This document shows, one piece after another, positions 30,968 through 38,921 of a stretch of 41,888 bases of DNA. How positions within the stretch are numbered: the stretch's first letter is position 1; the number at the start of each line of letters is the position of its first letter. Source of the DNA: a bacterium (GTDB lineage: Bacteria; Actinomycetota; Acidimicrobiia; Spongiisociales; UBA5794); NCBI GenBank assembly GCA_024226255.1, contig JAAELU010000671.1, positions 1-41,888 on the forward strand, in the 5' to 3' direction. A program made the translations under genes and the position numbers. Below the pieces are notes generated by a model. That model was not told the origin of the DNA, ran no database searches, and saw only the letters and a list, made by a program, of their open reading frames with translations.

Positions 30968-31924
30968 TTAGGCGAAGTCCTGCTCGGCGATCCAGTCGTC
31001 GTTGAAGATCTTTGAGATGTAGTTGCGTCCCGAGTCGGGAAGGATCACGACCACGAGCTGGTCGGGGTTGGCGGTGGCGACGCGTTGAGCGCCCTCAACA
31101 GCCATGCCGCATGATCCGCCGACTAGGAGCCCCTCGAGCTCCGCCAGACGGCGGGTCATCGTGAAGGCCTGCTCGTCGGTGACAACTTCGTAGCGGTCGA
31201 CGATTGCCGGATCGAACGTCTCGGGCCAGAAGTCCTCGCCCACTCCTTCGATCAGGTAGGTGGTCACGTCATCCTCGGATTCGGCGGTGAATATCGACCC
31301 CTTCGGGTCCACGCCGATGACCATCACTTCAGGATTCCGCTCCTTGAGGTAGCGGCCGGTGCCTGTAATCGTTCCCCCCGTGCCGACCCCGGCCACGAGG
31401 ATGTCGACTGTTCCGTCCGTTTGGTTCCAGATTTCGGGGCCGGTGGAGCGGTATTGGGCTTCGGGATTGGCCGGGTTCGAGTACTGATCGGGTCGATATG
31501 CGTCAGGAATCTCCTTGGTGAGCCTGTCGGCGACGGAGTAATACGAAGTGGGGTCCTCCGGGTCCACGTCGGTGGGGCAGACCACAACCTCGGCGCCGTA
31601 GGCGCGCAACAGATCCTGCTTCTCTTTCGACTGCTTGTCGGCCATGACCGCCACGAGCCTGTAGCCCTTGATGGCCGCCACCATTGCCAGGCCGGCACCA
31701 GTGTTGCCTGATGTAGGTTCGACGATCGTGCCACCCGGAACCAGCCAGCCGTTCTCCTCGGCTCGCTCAATCATGCTCAAGGCAATTCGGTCCTTGCTCG
31801 ACCCGCCAGGGTTCATGTACTCGATCTTGGCTATCAGATTGCCCGGCGGATGGAGGCGGCCCAGGCGAACCAGCGGTGTGCCACCAATGGCGGCAACGAT
31901 GTCTTCCCGGATGTCCACGGCCAT
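30968..31924 (-). CDS. Cystathionine beta-synthase-type PLP enzyme lacking the CBS domain pair
   Basis: This 318-residue fold-type II PLP enzyme has NPGGSSKDRIA with the Schiff-base Lys44, EPTSGNTGAGLAM and GVGTGGTITGTGRYLKE (phosphate loop). The C-terminal YISKIFNDDWIAEQDF closely resembles the end of the catalytic core of actinobacterial Cbs (M. tuberculosis Rv1077). The C-terminal pair of CBS regulatory domains of that protein is absent, so it would not be tuned through that module. It condenses serine or O-acetylserine with homocysteine or sulfide. The metB-like gene 1.2 kb away supports cystathionine formation. CysK activity is the alternative. Confidence 0.85.
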   Translation of the reverse strand: MAVDIREDIVAAIGGTPLVRLGRLHPPGNLIAKIEYMNPGGSSKDRIALSMIERAEENGWLVPGGTIVEPTSGNTGAGLAMVAAIKGYRLVAVMADKQSKEKQDLLRAYGAEVVVCPTDVDPEDPTSYYSVADRLTKEIPDAYRPDQYSNPANPEAQYRSTGPEIWNQTDGTVDILVAGVGTGGTITGTGRYLKERNPEVMVIGVDPKGSIFTAESEDDVTTYLIEGVGEDFWPETFDPAIVDRYEVVTDEQAFTMTRRLAELEGLLVGGSCGMAVEGAQRVATANPDQLVVVILPDSGRNYISKIFNDDWIAEQDFA

Positions 31925-32006
31925 AGGCTATCCGGTTTGGGCTACCAGGGCGGCGGACAAGTCTGGTCGACCTGGATTCGTTTGGTAGGCGGGGTGGTCG
32001 GCGCGC

Positions 32007-32012
32007 TACGGT
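32007..32012 (+). promoter_or_regulatory. Putative -10 box of a leaderless promoter
   Basis: TACGGT lies 9 nt before the hydrolase ATG at 32022. It is a weaker match, with no Shine-Dalgarno. Confidence 0.3.
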
Positions 32013-32021
32013 TGCGCCTCA

Positions 32022-32957
32022 ATGGGACTCAATCGGCAAGCCGCAGCTGCGCTGGCGCTACTCGTGGATTCGGGGATGCAGATGCATCCGGCGATGAGTA
32101 TCAAGGAGATGCGTCGTATTGCGGCTATGCGTCAGGGCGATCCCGGTCCCGAGGTTGCCAAGGTTGAGGACTTCACGGTTGCCGGCCCCAGCGGAGTGAA
32201 GATCCCTGTCCGCATCTATCGGCCCGTCGGATTCGACGAGCCAACTCCACCGGTTGTGTACTTCCATGGCGGCGGATGGGTGGTCGGCAGCCTTGACAGT
32301 CACGATGCCCAAGCGCGCCGGCTGGCCAACTACAGCGGTTGCACGCTCATTTCTGTCGACTACCGACTCGCCCCCGAACATCCATTTCCGGCGGCCTACG
32401 ACGATGCCATGGCAGTCACCAGGTGGATCTGTCGCTCGGCCGAACACGTCGGTGTCAAACCGGGACCGGTCGGGCTCTGTGGGGATTCCTCTGGCGGGAA
32501 TCTGGCGGCGGCCGCGGCGATAACCGCCCGCGACGAAGGGTTACCGGTAGGTGTCCAGGTGCTGATCTATCCGGTGCTCGACAATCGCCCTGACCTCTAT
32601 CCGTCATATCGCGAGTTCGGCGAGGGCTACTTTCTCACTTTCAGGGGAATGAAATGGTATCTCGACCAGTACATCCCGGCGGAGGCCCGCGATGATTGGC
32701 GCGCCGCTCCCATGCGAGCCGGCAACCTCAGCGGCCTTGCACCGGCCATGATCCTCTCCGTCGAAGTCGACGTTCTCCGTGACGAAGCCGAGGACTACGC
32801 CCGTCGCTTGCGCACGTACGGAGTGCCAACCTCGCTGGTGCGCTACAAAGGCATGTTCCACGGCGCCTTCGGCCTCACCCACAGCATCACCGCCGCCCGC
32901 GATATGCACCTCGACGCCGCCGCCATGCTCCGCGACGTTCTCGTGGGCGACATCTAG
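32022..32957 (+). CDS. Alpha/beta hydrolase, hormone-sensitive-lipase family esterase
   Basis: This 311-residue HSL-family (type IV) carboxylesterase has the oxyanion motif HGGGW at 82-86 and the nucleophile elbow GDSSGGN with Ser156. The acid is Asp250 or Asp254 in SVEVDVLRDEAE and the base is His280 in GMFHGAF. It hydrolyses short or medium acyl esters; there is no signal peptide, so it is probably intracellular. It sits between cbs and metB, the same neighbourhood that lipU (Rv1076) occupies in M. tuberculosis beside cbs (Rv1077) and metB (Rv1079), though strands differ. Confidence 0.88.
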   Translation: MGLNRQAAAALALLVDSGMQMHPAMSIKEMRRIAAMRQGDPGPEVAKVEDFTVAGPSGVKIPVRIYRPVGFDEPTPPVVYFHGGGWVVGSLDSHDAQARRLANYSGCTLISVDYRLAPEHPFPAAYDDAMAVTRWICRSAEHVGVKPGPVGLCGDSSGGNLAAAAAITARDEGLPVGVQVLIYPVLDNRPDLYPSYREFGEGYFLTFRGMKWYLDQYIPAEARDDWRAAPMRAGNLSGLAPAMILSVEVDVLRDEAEDYARRLRTYGVPTSLVRYKGMFHGAFGLTHSITAARDMHLDAAAMLRDVLVGDI

Positions 32958-32985
32958 GGTTTCGGGTTCCCTATTCGGGTACTTG

Positions 32986-33004
32986 GGAGCTGCTGCGCAG
33001 CTCC
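32986..33004. repeat. GGAGCTGC hairpin, copy 1
   Basis: GGAGCTGC (32986-32993) and GCAGCTCC (32997-33004) form a perfect 8-bp stem with a TGC loop between convergent genes. The same stem, with loop GCA, occurs at 40591-40609. It may be a terminator; no T-run follows. Confidence 0.55.
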
Positions 33005-33099
33005 ATGCTCGTCGCCGTTTAGAGCTCTTCGGGCCGCAGGGCCTTCCTGAAGGTGCACGAGTGCTTGTCGTAGACCTGGTCCGCGAGTGGTGGCGGGCG

Positions 33100-34251
33100 T
33101 TATACCTGGTCGAGGGCTTGGGCGAGGTCGGCGATTAGGTCGCGTTCATCTTCGAGGCCGACGCTCAGGCGGACCAAGCCGTCGGTGATTCCGACCTTGG
33201 CCCGCTCCTCGGCGGGGATGGCGGCGTGGGTCATAGTGACCGGATGGGTTGCCAGGGATTCCACTGAACCCAGGTTCTCGGCCAATGTCCATAGTTGCAG
33301 CGAGTCCATCAGCTTCTTGCCGGCAGCGGCGCCACCCACAACTTCGAACCACAGCATGGCGCCGAAGCCGGAGGCCTGGCTTTTGGCGAGGTCGTGTTGT
33401 GGGAACGATGGCAGGCCGGGGTAGGCGACGGTGTCGACCTTGTCGTGAACATCGAGATACTCGGCTATCGCCATCGCGTTGGCGGCCTGTTGGTCCATCC
33501 GCACGGAGAGGGTCTTGGTGCCCTGGAGCGTCAGCCACGCCACCATTGGGGACATGATCGTGCCCGTCGAGTTCTGGATGAACCTGACCCGTTCGGCGTG
33601 TTCCTCTTTGGCGATGGCTACCGATCCGCCGACTGTGGCGTTGTGGCCGTCGAGGTATTTGGTGGTCGAGTGAATCGACATGTCTGCGCCCAGTTCAAGG
33701 GCCTGTTGGTAGTACGGGGTGAGAAACGTGTTGTCCACCGCATGCGGGATGCCGTGCTTGCGGGCAATGTCGGACACCGCTCGGATGTCTGTCAGCTTGA
33801 GGGTCGGGTTGGCGGGAGTCTCGGTGAGGATCAGCTGGGTGTTGTCGCGAATCGCGGCTTCAACTGCCGCCGGGTCGGACGAGTCGACGAACGAGAACTC
33901 CACTCCGAACCGGGTATAGACCTTGGTCGACAAACGATATGTGCCGCCGTAGGCAACGTCGGAGATCACGGCATGGGAACCAGCGTCGAGAAATGCCATG
34001 AACACGGCGTTGATGGCGGCCATACCGGTGGCAAAGGCGGGAGCGTCAACTCCGCCCTCTAGTGATGCCAGTTTCTCCTCCAGGGCGCGCACGGTCGGAT
34101 TGCCAGAGCGAGAGTATGTGAATCCCCGCTCCATGTAGCGATCGACCGATGGCTGTACGAAAGTCGTCGACTGGTGGATCGGGGTGAGGATGGCACCGGT
34201 CGTAGGGTCGGGTTCGACCCCATCATGGACCTGCTTGGTGCGGAAATGCAT
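33100..34251 (-). CDS. metB: Cystathionine gamma-synthase/gamma-lyase family PLP enzyme
   Basis: This 383-residue Cys/Met-metabolism PLP enzyme (fold type I) has the Lys198 Schiff base in SIHSTTKYLDGH. FATGMAAI near 73-80 and NPTLKLTDI and AVDNTFLTPY are also typical. The family includes cystathionine gamma-synthase, gamma-lyase and O-acetylhomoserine sulfhydrylase, and sequence alone does not separate them. With a Cbs-like gene next door, conversion of cystathionine to cysteine (reverse transsulfuration) is plausible, as proposed for the mycobacterial pair. AAAGGCGA precedes the ATG and TATCTT about 35 nt upstream may be its -10. No SAM or other riboswitch is seen in the 133-nt gap. Confidence 0.88.
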   Translation of the reverse strand: MHFRTKQVHDGVEPDPTTGAILTPIHQSTTFVQPSVDRYMERGFTYSRSGNPTVRALEEKLASLEGGVDAPAFATGMAAINAVFMAFLDAGSHAVISDVAYGGTYRLSTKVYTRFGVEFSFVDSSDPAAVEAAIRDNTQLILTETPANPTLKLTDIRAVSDIARKHGIPHAVDNTFLTPYYQQALELGADMSIHSTTKYLDGHNATVGGSVAIAKEEHAERVRFIQNSTGTIMSPMVAWLTLQGTKTLSVRMDQQAANAMAIAEYLDVHDKVDTVAYPGLPSFPQHDLAKSQASGFGAMLWFEVVGGAAAGKKLMDSLQLWTLAENLGSVESLATHPVTMTHAAIPAEERAKVGITDGLVRLSVGLEDERDLIADLAQALDQV

Positions 34252-34384
34252 GCTGATTCGCCTTTGATCTCGACTCGGTGGGTAACAAAGATAACCGTCC
34301 AGACAGGTGATTTATGCGCCGTTGTTAGGGGGGAGGATTTGAACTCGGCCGTCGGTAGTACGGTCGGTGTTGGAGCGTGGATTT

Positions 34385-35338
34385 GTGAAGAAGAATTGGA
34401 GTGCCGGCCATCTCGCCCGTGCGGCCGTTCTGTTGGCATTGTTGACGACGGCGTGCGCCCCGATGGTGCCCGACTTGTCCGGGGCTGAAGGCGCCGGTAG
34501 CGCAGAATCCAACGCGGCATTGGACACGACCATCGTTGCCGCACTCGATGATTCCGGAGCACCTCCCTCCACAGTGGTCACAACGAATGTGCCGTCGACC
34601 ACTGTTGCCTCGACTACAACTTCGTCCTCCACAACCACCTCAGTCGCCCCGGTGCCGTCGAGCGTCACCGTTGGCGTCTGGACGGCGACTCCTGATGAGC
34701 GTGACGAAAGCGGTCAACAATTCGCGGCGACCGTGGCGGTGCCGGTGATGGACGCTGATGTCGAGCAGGCCCTGTACGCAAGGGTGGTGACGCTGGTCGA
34801 GGGCCACGTGCAGTCGCAGATCGGGGCCACGCTCGCCTTGTGGCGCTCCATCGAAGGTCAGGGAGAGCGCGATCTCACGGGCAGCACGCTGACAATGAGC
34901 TACGAGATAGCTGCGTTCGAGGAGCAACTCATATCGCTGCGCTTCTTCTCTAACGAGCAGGTAGCCGGCTCGGGCAGTGTGAAGCGCCAGGTGACGACGC
35001 TCATGGTCGATCTTGTCTCCGGTGTCGCGATTGGGCTCGATGATGTGATTGTCAGCGGCGAGAGTCGAGGTGCATTGCTGACGCTGGTCGCCGATGGGCT
35101 ACTCAGCGAGTACTTCGAAGGCGACGACGACTCATTCGGTTTGTGGGCCGGCAACCTCGCCATCGGTGACCTCGACAAGGCTCTGCTCACTCCAGCCGGC
35201 ATCGAAATCTGGTTCGATGAACTCGAGGTGGGCCCACCGGACATTGGAGTTCCGGTCGTGGCAATTCCCTACGAGCAACTCGGCGACATTCTCGACCCAG
35301 CGGGCGCCGGCAACATCTTCAACTCCGACGCTGCGTAG
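34385..35338 (+). CDS. Lipoprotein with DUF3298/RsiV-like domain
   Basis: The protein has 317 residues from GTG 34385, chosen because GGAG lies 10 nt upstream and it gives a compact signal peptide. In-frame GTG 34367 and TTG 34370 are alternatives. The lipobox is LLTTAC, so the mature protein is a surface lipoprotein. A long Thr/Ser/Val linker (TTVASTTTSSSTTT) leads to a C-terminal domain. VKRQVTTLMVDLVSGVAIGLDDVI, then LLTPAGIEIWFDELEVGPPDIGVPVVAIPYEQL, has the pattern of the DUF3298/DUF4163 domain of RsiV-like proteins, which in RsiV binds lysozyme. No sigma factor is adjacent. The function is inferred only as extracytoplasmic binding or sensing. Confidence 0.72.
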   Translation: MKKNWSAGHLARAAVLLALLTTACAPMVPDLSGAEGAGSAESNAALDTTIVAALDDSGAPPSTVVTTNVPSTTVASTTTSSSTTTSVAPVPSSVTVGVWTATPDERDESGQQFAATVAVPVMDADVEQALYARVVTLVEGHVQSQIGATLALWRSIEGQGERDLTGSTLTMSYEIAAFEEQLISLRFFSNEQVAGSGSVKRQVTTLMVDLVSGVAIGLDDVIVSGESRGALLTLVADGLLSEYFEGDDDSFGLWAGNLAIGDLDKALLTPAGIEIWFDELEVGPPDIGVPVVAIPYEQLGDILDPAGAGNIFNSDAA

Positions 35339-35350
35339 GAGACACTCTCT

Positions 35351-36019
35351 TCAAGCGTCGACGACCGGCACCGGCTTGAACGCGTAGATCAGCGGTATCG
35401 ACAGGATCGTCACGACACCCTTGAAGAGGATGTTCAGCCAGATGATTTCGGCGACAACTGAGCCGGGCACCACTGCGGCCAACGGCCCGATGCCGCTGAA
35501 CGCAATCACCGCGAAGATCACGGAATCGATGGGAAGCGCGACCGCGTTTGATGCCAATACCCGACCCCACTGGTGGTCGCGGCCGAACCGCCGGACCCAC
35601 GCCGAGTAGATCTCCGTGTCGATCAGCTCAGCGACGACTTCGGCGATGATCGATGCGAACACGATGCGCCACACCGGTCCCAGTACATCGGCGAATAGTT
35701 CCGACTGGAGCCCAGATTGCTCGATAAGCGGCATACGAGCCACCAGCCAGAACAGGCCGGCCATAAAGAGATTGATGGCGGCGGCGGCGATGATGAGAGC
35801 TCGGGCGACCTTCTTTCCCGCGACTTTGTGGACCAGGTCTCGCAACGTGAACGTGATGGGATAGATGAAGGTGCCACCGTCGATGGCTTTGCCGAACAGG
35901 TCGACAAGGCGCAGGCTCGAGATGTCCGCCAGCATTTGGGCGGCAACGTAGGCGCCGGCGAGCAGAGCGATAACGGTCGCGCCGCGGCTCGAGAGGCGGA
36001 CGGTGGAGGTCGATGACAT
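35351..36019 (-). CDS. Queuosine precursor transporter (VUT/YhhQ family)
   Basis: This 222-residue protein has about six membrane helices. The family pattern is visible: AAQMLADISSLRLVDLFGK, then GTFIYPITFTLRDLVHKVAGKKVAR, and the C-terminal NAVALPIDSVIFAVIAF. YhhQ-type carriers import queuine precursors (preQ0/preQ1) for tRNA modification; the exact precursor here is not known. Upstream in-frame codons (to 36109) look non-coding. TAGCCT lies 7 nt before ATG 36019. A cluster of GATGTGAG repeats sits just upstream of that box. There is no preQ1 riboswitch consensus. Confidence 0.85.
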   Translation of the reverse strand: MSSTSTVRLSSRGATVIALLAGAYVAAQMLADISSLRLVDLFGKAIDGGTFIYPITFTLRDLVHKVAGKKVARALIIAAAAINLFMAGLFWLVARMPLIEQSGLQSELFADVLGPVWRIVFASIIAEVVAELIDTEIYSAWVRRFGRDHQWGRVLASNAVALPIDSVIFAVIAFSGIGPLAAVVPGSVVAEIIWLNILFKGVVTILSIPLIYAFKPVPVVDA

Positions 36020-36026
36020 CTGCCGC

Positions 36027-36032
36027 AGGCTA
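36027..36032 (-). promoter_or_regulatory. Putative -10 box of a leaderless promoter
   Basis: On the minus strand TAGCCT lies 7 nt before ATG 36019. The -35 region would fall in the adjacent GATGTGAG repeat. Confidence 0.45.
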
Positions 36033-36041
36033 GAAGAAACA

Positions 36042-36252
36042 AGATGTGAGATGTGAGAAAGAGGCTGCTCTCGCTCCTTGTCTTTCTCACATCTGAATCC
36101 AGGCCTCACGCCCGATCTGCATCAAAAGGAACTGGAGCCGCGAGGCGTAGCTGCCAGATGCCTCACATCTGAACCAGGCGCTTGATCGGCATGGATCAGA
36201 CGAACCGGAATCGCGATCGACAAGCTACGAGATTGCTGACATCTCACATCTG
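36042..36252. repeat. GATGTGAG repeat cluster upstream of the queuosine-precursor transporter
   Basis: Five copies of GATGTGAG or its complement occur: 36043 and 36050 forward, and CTCACATC at 36087, 36162 and 36243. AGATGTGAGAAAGA (36049-36062) and TCTTTCTCACATCT (36081-36094) form a perfect 14-bp inverted repeat with an 18-nt loop. The outermost copies form a 13-bp inverted repeat AGATGTGAGATGT / ACATCTCACATCT that spans 210 bp. The cluster fills most of the gap between the transporter and the DedA-like gene. It could be an operator array, a terminator of the upstream operon, or a small MITE. Confidence 0.6.
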
Positions 36253-36256
36253 TCTT

Positions 36257-36808
36257 TCATCTGCTCCAGAAGACTGTGTAGACGGCGAGCCAGAAGATCG
36301 CCCAGAACACGATGAGGGCCCGGTCCATGGAACGGCCGGTGGCTTTGGTTGCACCCGTGCGGATCCCCCCGAAGAGCAGTGACAGGGCCACGAAGCGCCA
36401 GAGGCGACCGGGCACGGTCCACAGCGCCAGTGACACCCAGGATGCGCCAGCCGACCCGGAGGCGGCGGCGTAGAGCTTGTAGGGCTCGCCACGTAGTGGT
36501 GCGCTGAGGAGGGCCCCGGGGCCGTCGCCGGCAACTCGTGAAGCGACGCCATTGATCATCGACAGGTCGACTCCCGGCAGCCACTCCATATACGTGGCGG
36601 CCGTCGACGCCGAAAGCTCACCCCAGGTGTAGGCGATCAAGCCCCCGATGACGGCTCCGGCAACGGCCCACAGCGAAGCGAAGAGGGCTCTTCTGATTCC
36701 GTACCGAGCGGCCAGTGCTGTAAGAATGACATCGGGGATGACAAAGAACACGACGGCCTCGAACATGCCCCAGAGGAAGCTGATCCAAGCCATGGTCCGA
36801 TTGTTCAC
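36257..36808 (-). CDS. DedA/YqaA-like (VTT-domain) membrane protein
   Basis: This 183-residue membrane protein begins with WGMFEAVVFFVIPDVILTALAARYG, followed by ALFASLWAVAGAVIGGLIAYTWGE. This re-entrant-loop arrangement (acidic/proline motif then G-rich helix) is typical of YqaA/DedA proteins. Two more helices close the protein. DedA relatives act as lipid scramblases or undecaprenyl-phosphate carriers. It is the last gene of the phospholipid operon and its start overlaps the acyltransferase stop by 4 nt. A role in moving the lipid product across the membrane is inferred. Confidence 0.75.
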   Translation of the reverse strand: MNNRTMAWISFLWGMFEAVVFFVIPDVILTALAARYGIRRALFASLWAVAGAVIGGLIAYTWGELSASTAATYMEWLPGVDLSMINGVASRVAGDGPGALLSAPLRGEPYKLYAAASGSAGASWVSLALWTVPGRLWRFVALSLLFGGIRTGATKATGRSMDRALIVFWAIFWLAVYTVFWSR

Positions 36809-37437
36809 TGCGCTCCTCCGAGTTCGGCCACATGTTGCTGGAGGCGAGCAAGAGCGGTGGCTGGGTCGGGGTCTCGCAGAAACTCGGGCCGTCCGATGTT
36901 GAGCTCAATGCCCCGGCAACGGGGGAAGTGGGTTCCGCGCGGCATCACTCGATCAGTGCCACCGATGTGGACCGGTATGACCGGGGTGTCCGGATACTCG
37001 CGGGCCAGGCGGGCGACGCCGCTTCGGAAGCGTTCCATTCGCCCCGGCTCGCCTCGAGTTCCTTCGGGAAAGACCAACAGAATGTTGCCATCGCCGAGGG
37101 ACGCTCGGCATCCGGCCAGTGGATCGGCGCCGCCGCGTCGGTTGACAGGAACCACTCCGATCACGCGCAGGCTGATCCAGGTGGCAACTCGGTTGCGCAG
37201 GAAGTAGTCGGCCGCCGCTGCCGGCCTCACTCGATCGAGCGTCGATCCCGCAAACGCGGCCATCAGCGCTGCCGTGTCGAGATGGCTGTTGTGGTTGGCG
37301 ACGACGATCGCCGGTCCCGCGGCGGGGAGTTGACTGCGGTTCCTGATGCGCAATCCCATGAGGTGCATCACAGGGCGCAGTGCAGCCCGATGGAGAAGTC
37401 GCCGGGTGCGGTACAGCAGATTCACAGGACACTCCAT
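36805..37437 (-). CDS. 1-acylglycerol-3-phosphate O-acyltransferase (PlsC-like)
   Basis: This 210-residue acyltransferase has the HX4D motif NHNSHLD (His49, Asp54), FPEGTRGEPGRM at 123-134 for glycerol-phosphate binding, and VIPVHIGGTD as motif IV. It adds an acyl chain to lysophosphatidic acid or a related acceptor. It overlaps the CdsA gene by 16 nt and the DedA-like gene by 4 nt. A hydrophobic N-terminus (LHRAALRPVMHLMGL) would hold it at the inner face of the membrane. Confidence 0.88.
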   Translation of the reverse strand: MECPVNLLYRTRRLLHRAALRPVMHLMGLRIRNRSQLPAAGPAIVVANHNSHLDTAALMAAFAGSTLDRVRPAAAADYFLRNRVATWISLRVIGVVPVNRRGGADPLAGCRASLGDGNILLVFPEGTRGEPGRMERFRSGVARLAREYPDTPVIPVHIGGTDRVMPRGTHFPRCRGIELNIGRPEFLRDPDPATALARLQQHVAELGGAQ

Positions 37438-38342
37438 ATGAACAGGGCGAACAGCGGTGCGGTGGCGATGAGGCTGTCTATGCGGTCGAGGACGCCACCA
37501 TGGCCGGGGAGCAGCGTGCCGGTGTCCTTGACCCCTGAGTCTCGTTTGATCGCCGAGACGACGAGATCTCCACCGAAGCCGAACGCGGCGATGAGCGCAC
37601 CGATGGCAGCGCTGGTCGCGAGATCGAACGGGGTGAGCAGGGGACCGATTCCCAGCGCCAGAAGTGCGCCGATCATGATGCCCCCGATGAGCCCGCCTCT
37701 GGTCTTGTTGGGTGACACGTCAGGTGCGATCGGTCGCCTGCCGAATGTTTTGCCTGTCAGGAATTGGGCGACGTCGCCGACTTCGGTAACGAGCACAACG
37801 AACACGAGGAGACCGGCACCGCCGGCTACTCCCGCTCCGGGTGCGGACAGCAGGAGGACAGCGTGCATCGGTGCCCAAACTGTCAACAAGAGACCGGCAG
37901 CCGACTTCGAGACGACGTTGATGAATCCTGTCACCTGGCCGGAAACGGCAGCCACAATCGGAACCACAGCAGCTGCGGTGACGATTGGTGTGACCCATCC
38001 GGCAACCGGGTATCCCGCCGCTACCAGCCCGTAGGAGATGGGCACGGCGGCATAAGAGATCGTTCGAGCGACTCCTGAAGTGACTCCGGCCAGGCGATGG
38101 AATTCGCGCATCGCCAGAAGACTGACAACGGCAAAAAGGGCGATCGAGACGACGGGCCCGGCGATCAGCGCCACCGTGAAGACGATCGTCATTGCCCACC
38201 ATGTCCTGATCCGTGTAGCAACTTCAGCAATGCTCCATGTCGGCCGCACCCTTCCGAGCAGACCGGTGGCTACTCCGGCGAACGTGAGGGTTCCGTAGAT
38301 GCCGCCAAGGGTCCACTGCAGCGCAATCGCGACATCAAACAT
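37422..38342 (-). CDS. Phosphatidate cytidylyltransferase (CdsA-like)
   Basis: This 306-residue integral membrane enzyme makes CDP-diacylglycerol from CTP and phosphatidic acid. The family signature SAIKRDSGVKDTG, followed by LPGHGGVLDRID near the C-terminus, is intact. About eight hydrophobic helices precede it. It overlaps both neighbours (8 nt with the CDP-alcohol transferase, 16 nt with PlsC), so the operon is tightly coupled. Whether it is the only CdsA of the genome or a dedicated second copy cannot be told from this window. Confidence 0.92.
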   Translation of the reverse strand: MFDVAIALQWTLGGIYGTLTFAGVATGLLGRVRPTWSIAEVATRIRTWWAMTIVFTVALIAGPVVSIALFAVVSLLAMREFHRLAGVTSGVARTISYAAVPISYGLVAAGYPVAGWVTPIVTAAAVVPIVAAVSGQVTGFINVVSKSAAGLLLTVWAPMHAVLLLSAPGAGVAGGAGLLVFVVLVTEVGDVAQFLTGKTFGRRPIAPDVSPNKTRGGLIGGIMIGALLALGIGPLLTPFDLATSAAIGALIAAFGFGGDLVVSAIKRDSGVKDTGTLLPGHGGVLDRIDSLIATAPLFALFIWSVL

Positions 38343-38913
38343 GGCGCACCCGGTTCAACACAGTCAGAGCTGTTGCCACGGCCAGCATCGCCAGGAGTCC
38401 GGTGATCCATCCGGTCGCTTCCGCTCCGAGAGCCAGGACGACGGCAAGCGCGCCGAAGGCGAAGGCGCGATCGGACTTGCCGAGGGGGCCCTGATTGCGC
38501 CTCGGCTCACCGCCGATGACCGAAGCGAATTCGGCGAGGAGGCCACCACAAACCACGGCCGCGACCCACATCGTGTGGGAGGGAAGGAGGAAGGCCACTG
38601 GCAAATACGCGACGACATCACCGATGACGTCCGCCATCTCATTGAACATACGGCCGCCGGCGGTTGCGGTGCCAGTCTCGCGGGCCACTTGGCCGTCCAG
38701 TGCGTTGAGCGCCATTCGCGTCAGCAGCAAGACGGGAATGGCCCACAACAGCGCGGGACGATCGATTGCGGCGACGAATGTCACGCCAACCAAGGCCGAT
38801 GCCGCCAATCCGGCGCCGGTTATCTGATTGGCAGAGACGCCTCGCCGGATCAGCCGGCGGCGGGCCGGAGACAGGACCTGTTGGAATCGAGGTTTGAGGG
38901 CATAGATGGACAT
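38335..38913 (-). CDS. CDP-alcohol phosphatidyltransferase with Asn in the third motif position
   Basis: This 192-residue enzyme starts at ATG 38913 (MSIYALKPRFQQVL); coding further upstream belongs to the small gene. The family motif DGxxARx8GxxxDxxxD reads Asp73-Gly74 ... Ala77-Arg78 ... Gly87 ... Asn91 ... Asp95, so the third Asp, normally a catalytic base/metal ligand, is Asn; another Asp99 follows. I recall the same NE.xD pattern from YnbA-like members, so it may define a subfamily rather than an inactive enzyme. It would transfer a phosphatidyl group from CDP-diacylglycerol to an unknown alcohol (inositol phosphate, glycerol phosphate or other). Confidence 0.82.
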   Translation of the reverse strand: MSIYALKPRFQQVLSPARRRLIRRGVSANQITGAGLAASALVGVTFVAAIDRPALLWAIPVLLLTRMALNALDGQVARETGTATAGGRMFNEMADVIGDVVAYLPVAFLLPSHTMWVAAVVCGGLLAEFASVIGGEPRRNQGPLGKSDRAFAFGALAVVLALGAEATGWITGLLAMLAVATALTVLNRVRHV

Positions 38914-38921
38914 CCGACGGG

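Noticed and set aside
34252-34384. SAM riboswitch before the metB-like gene
   Set aside because: No SAM-I/IV core motifs are seen in the 133-nt gap.
36020-36256. preQ1 riboswitch before the queuosine-precursor transporter
   Set aside because: No preQ1-I, -II or -III consensus is visible; the region holds GATGTGAG repeats instead.
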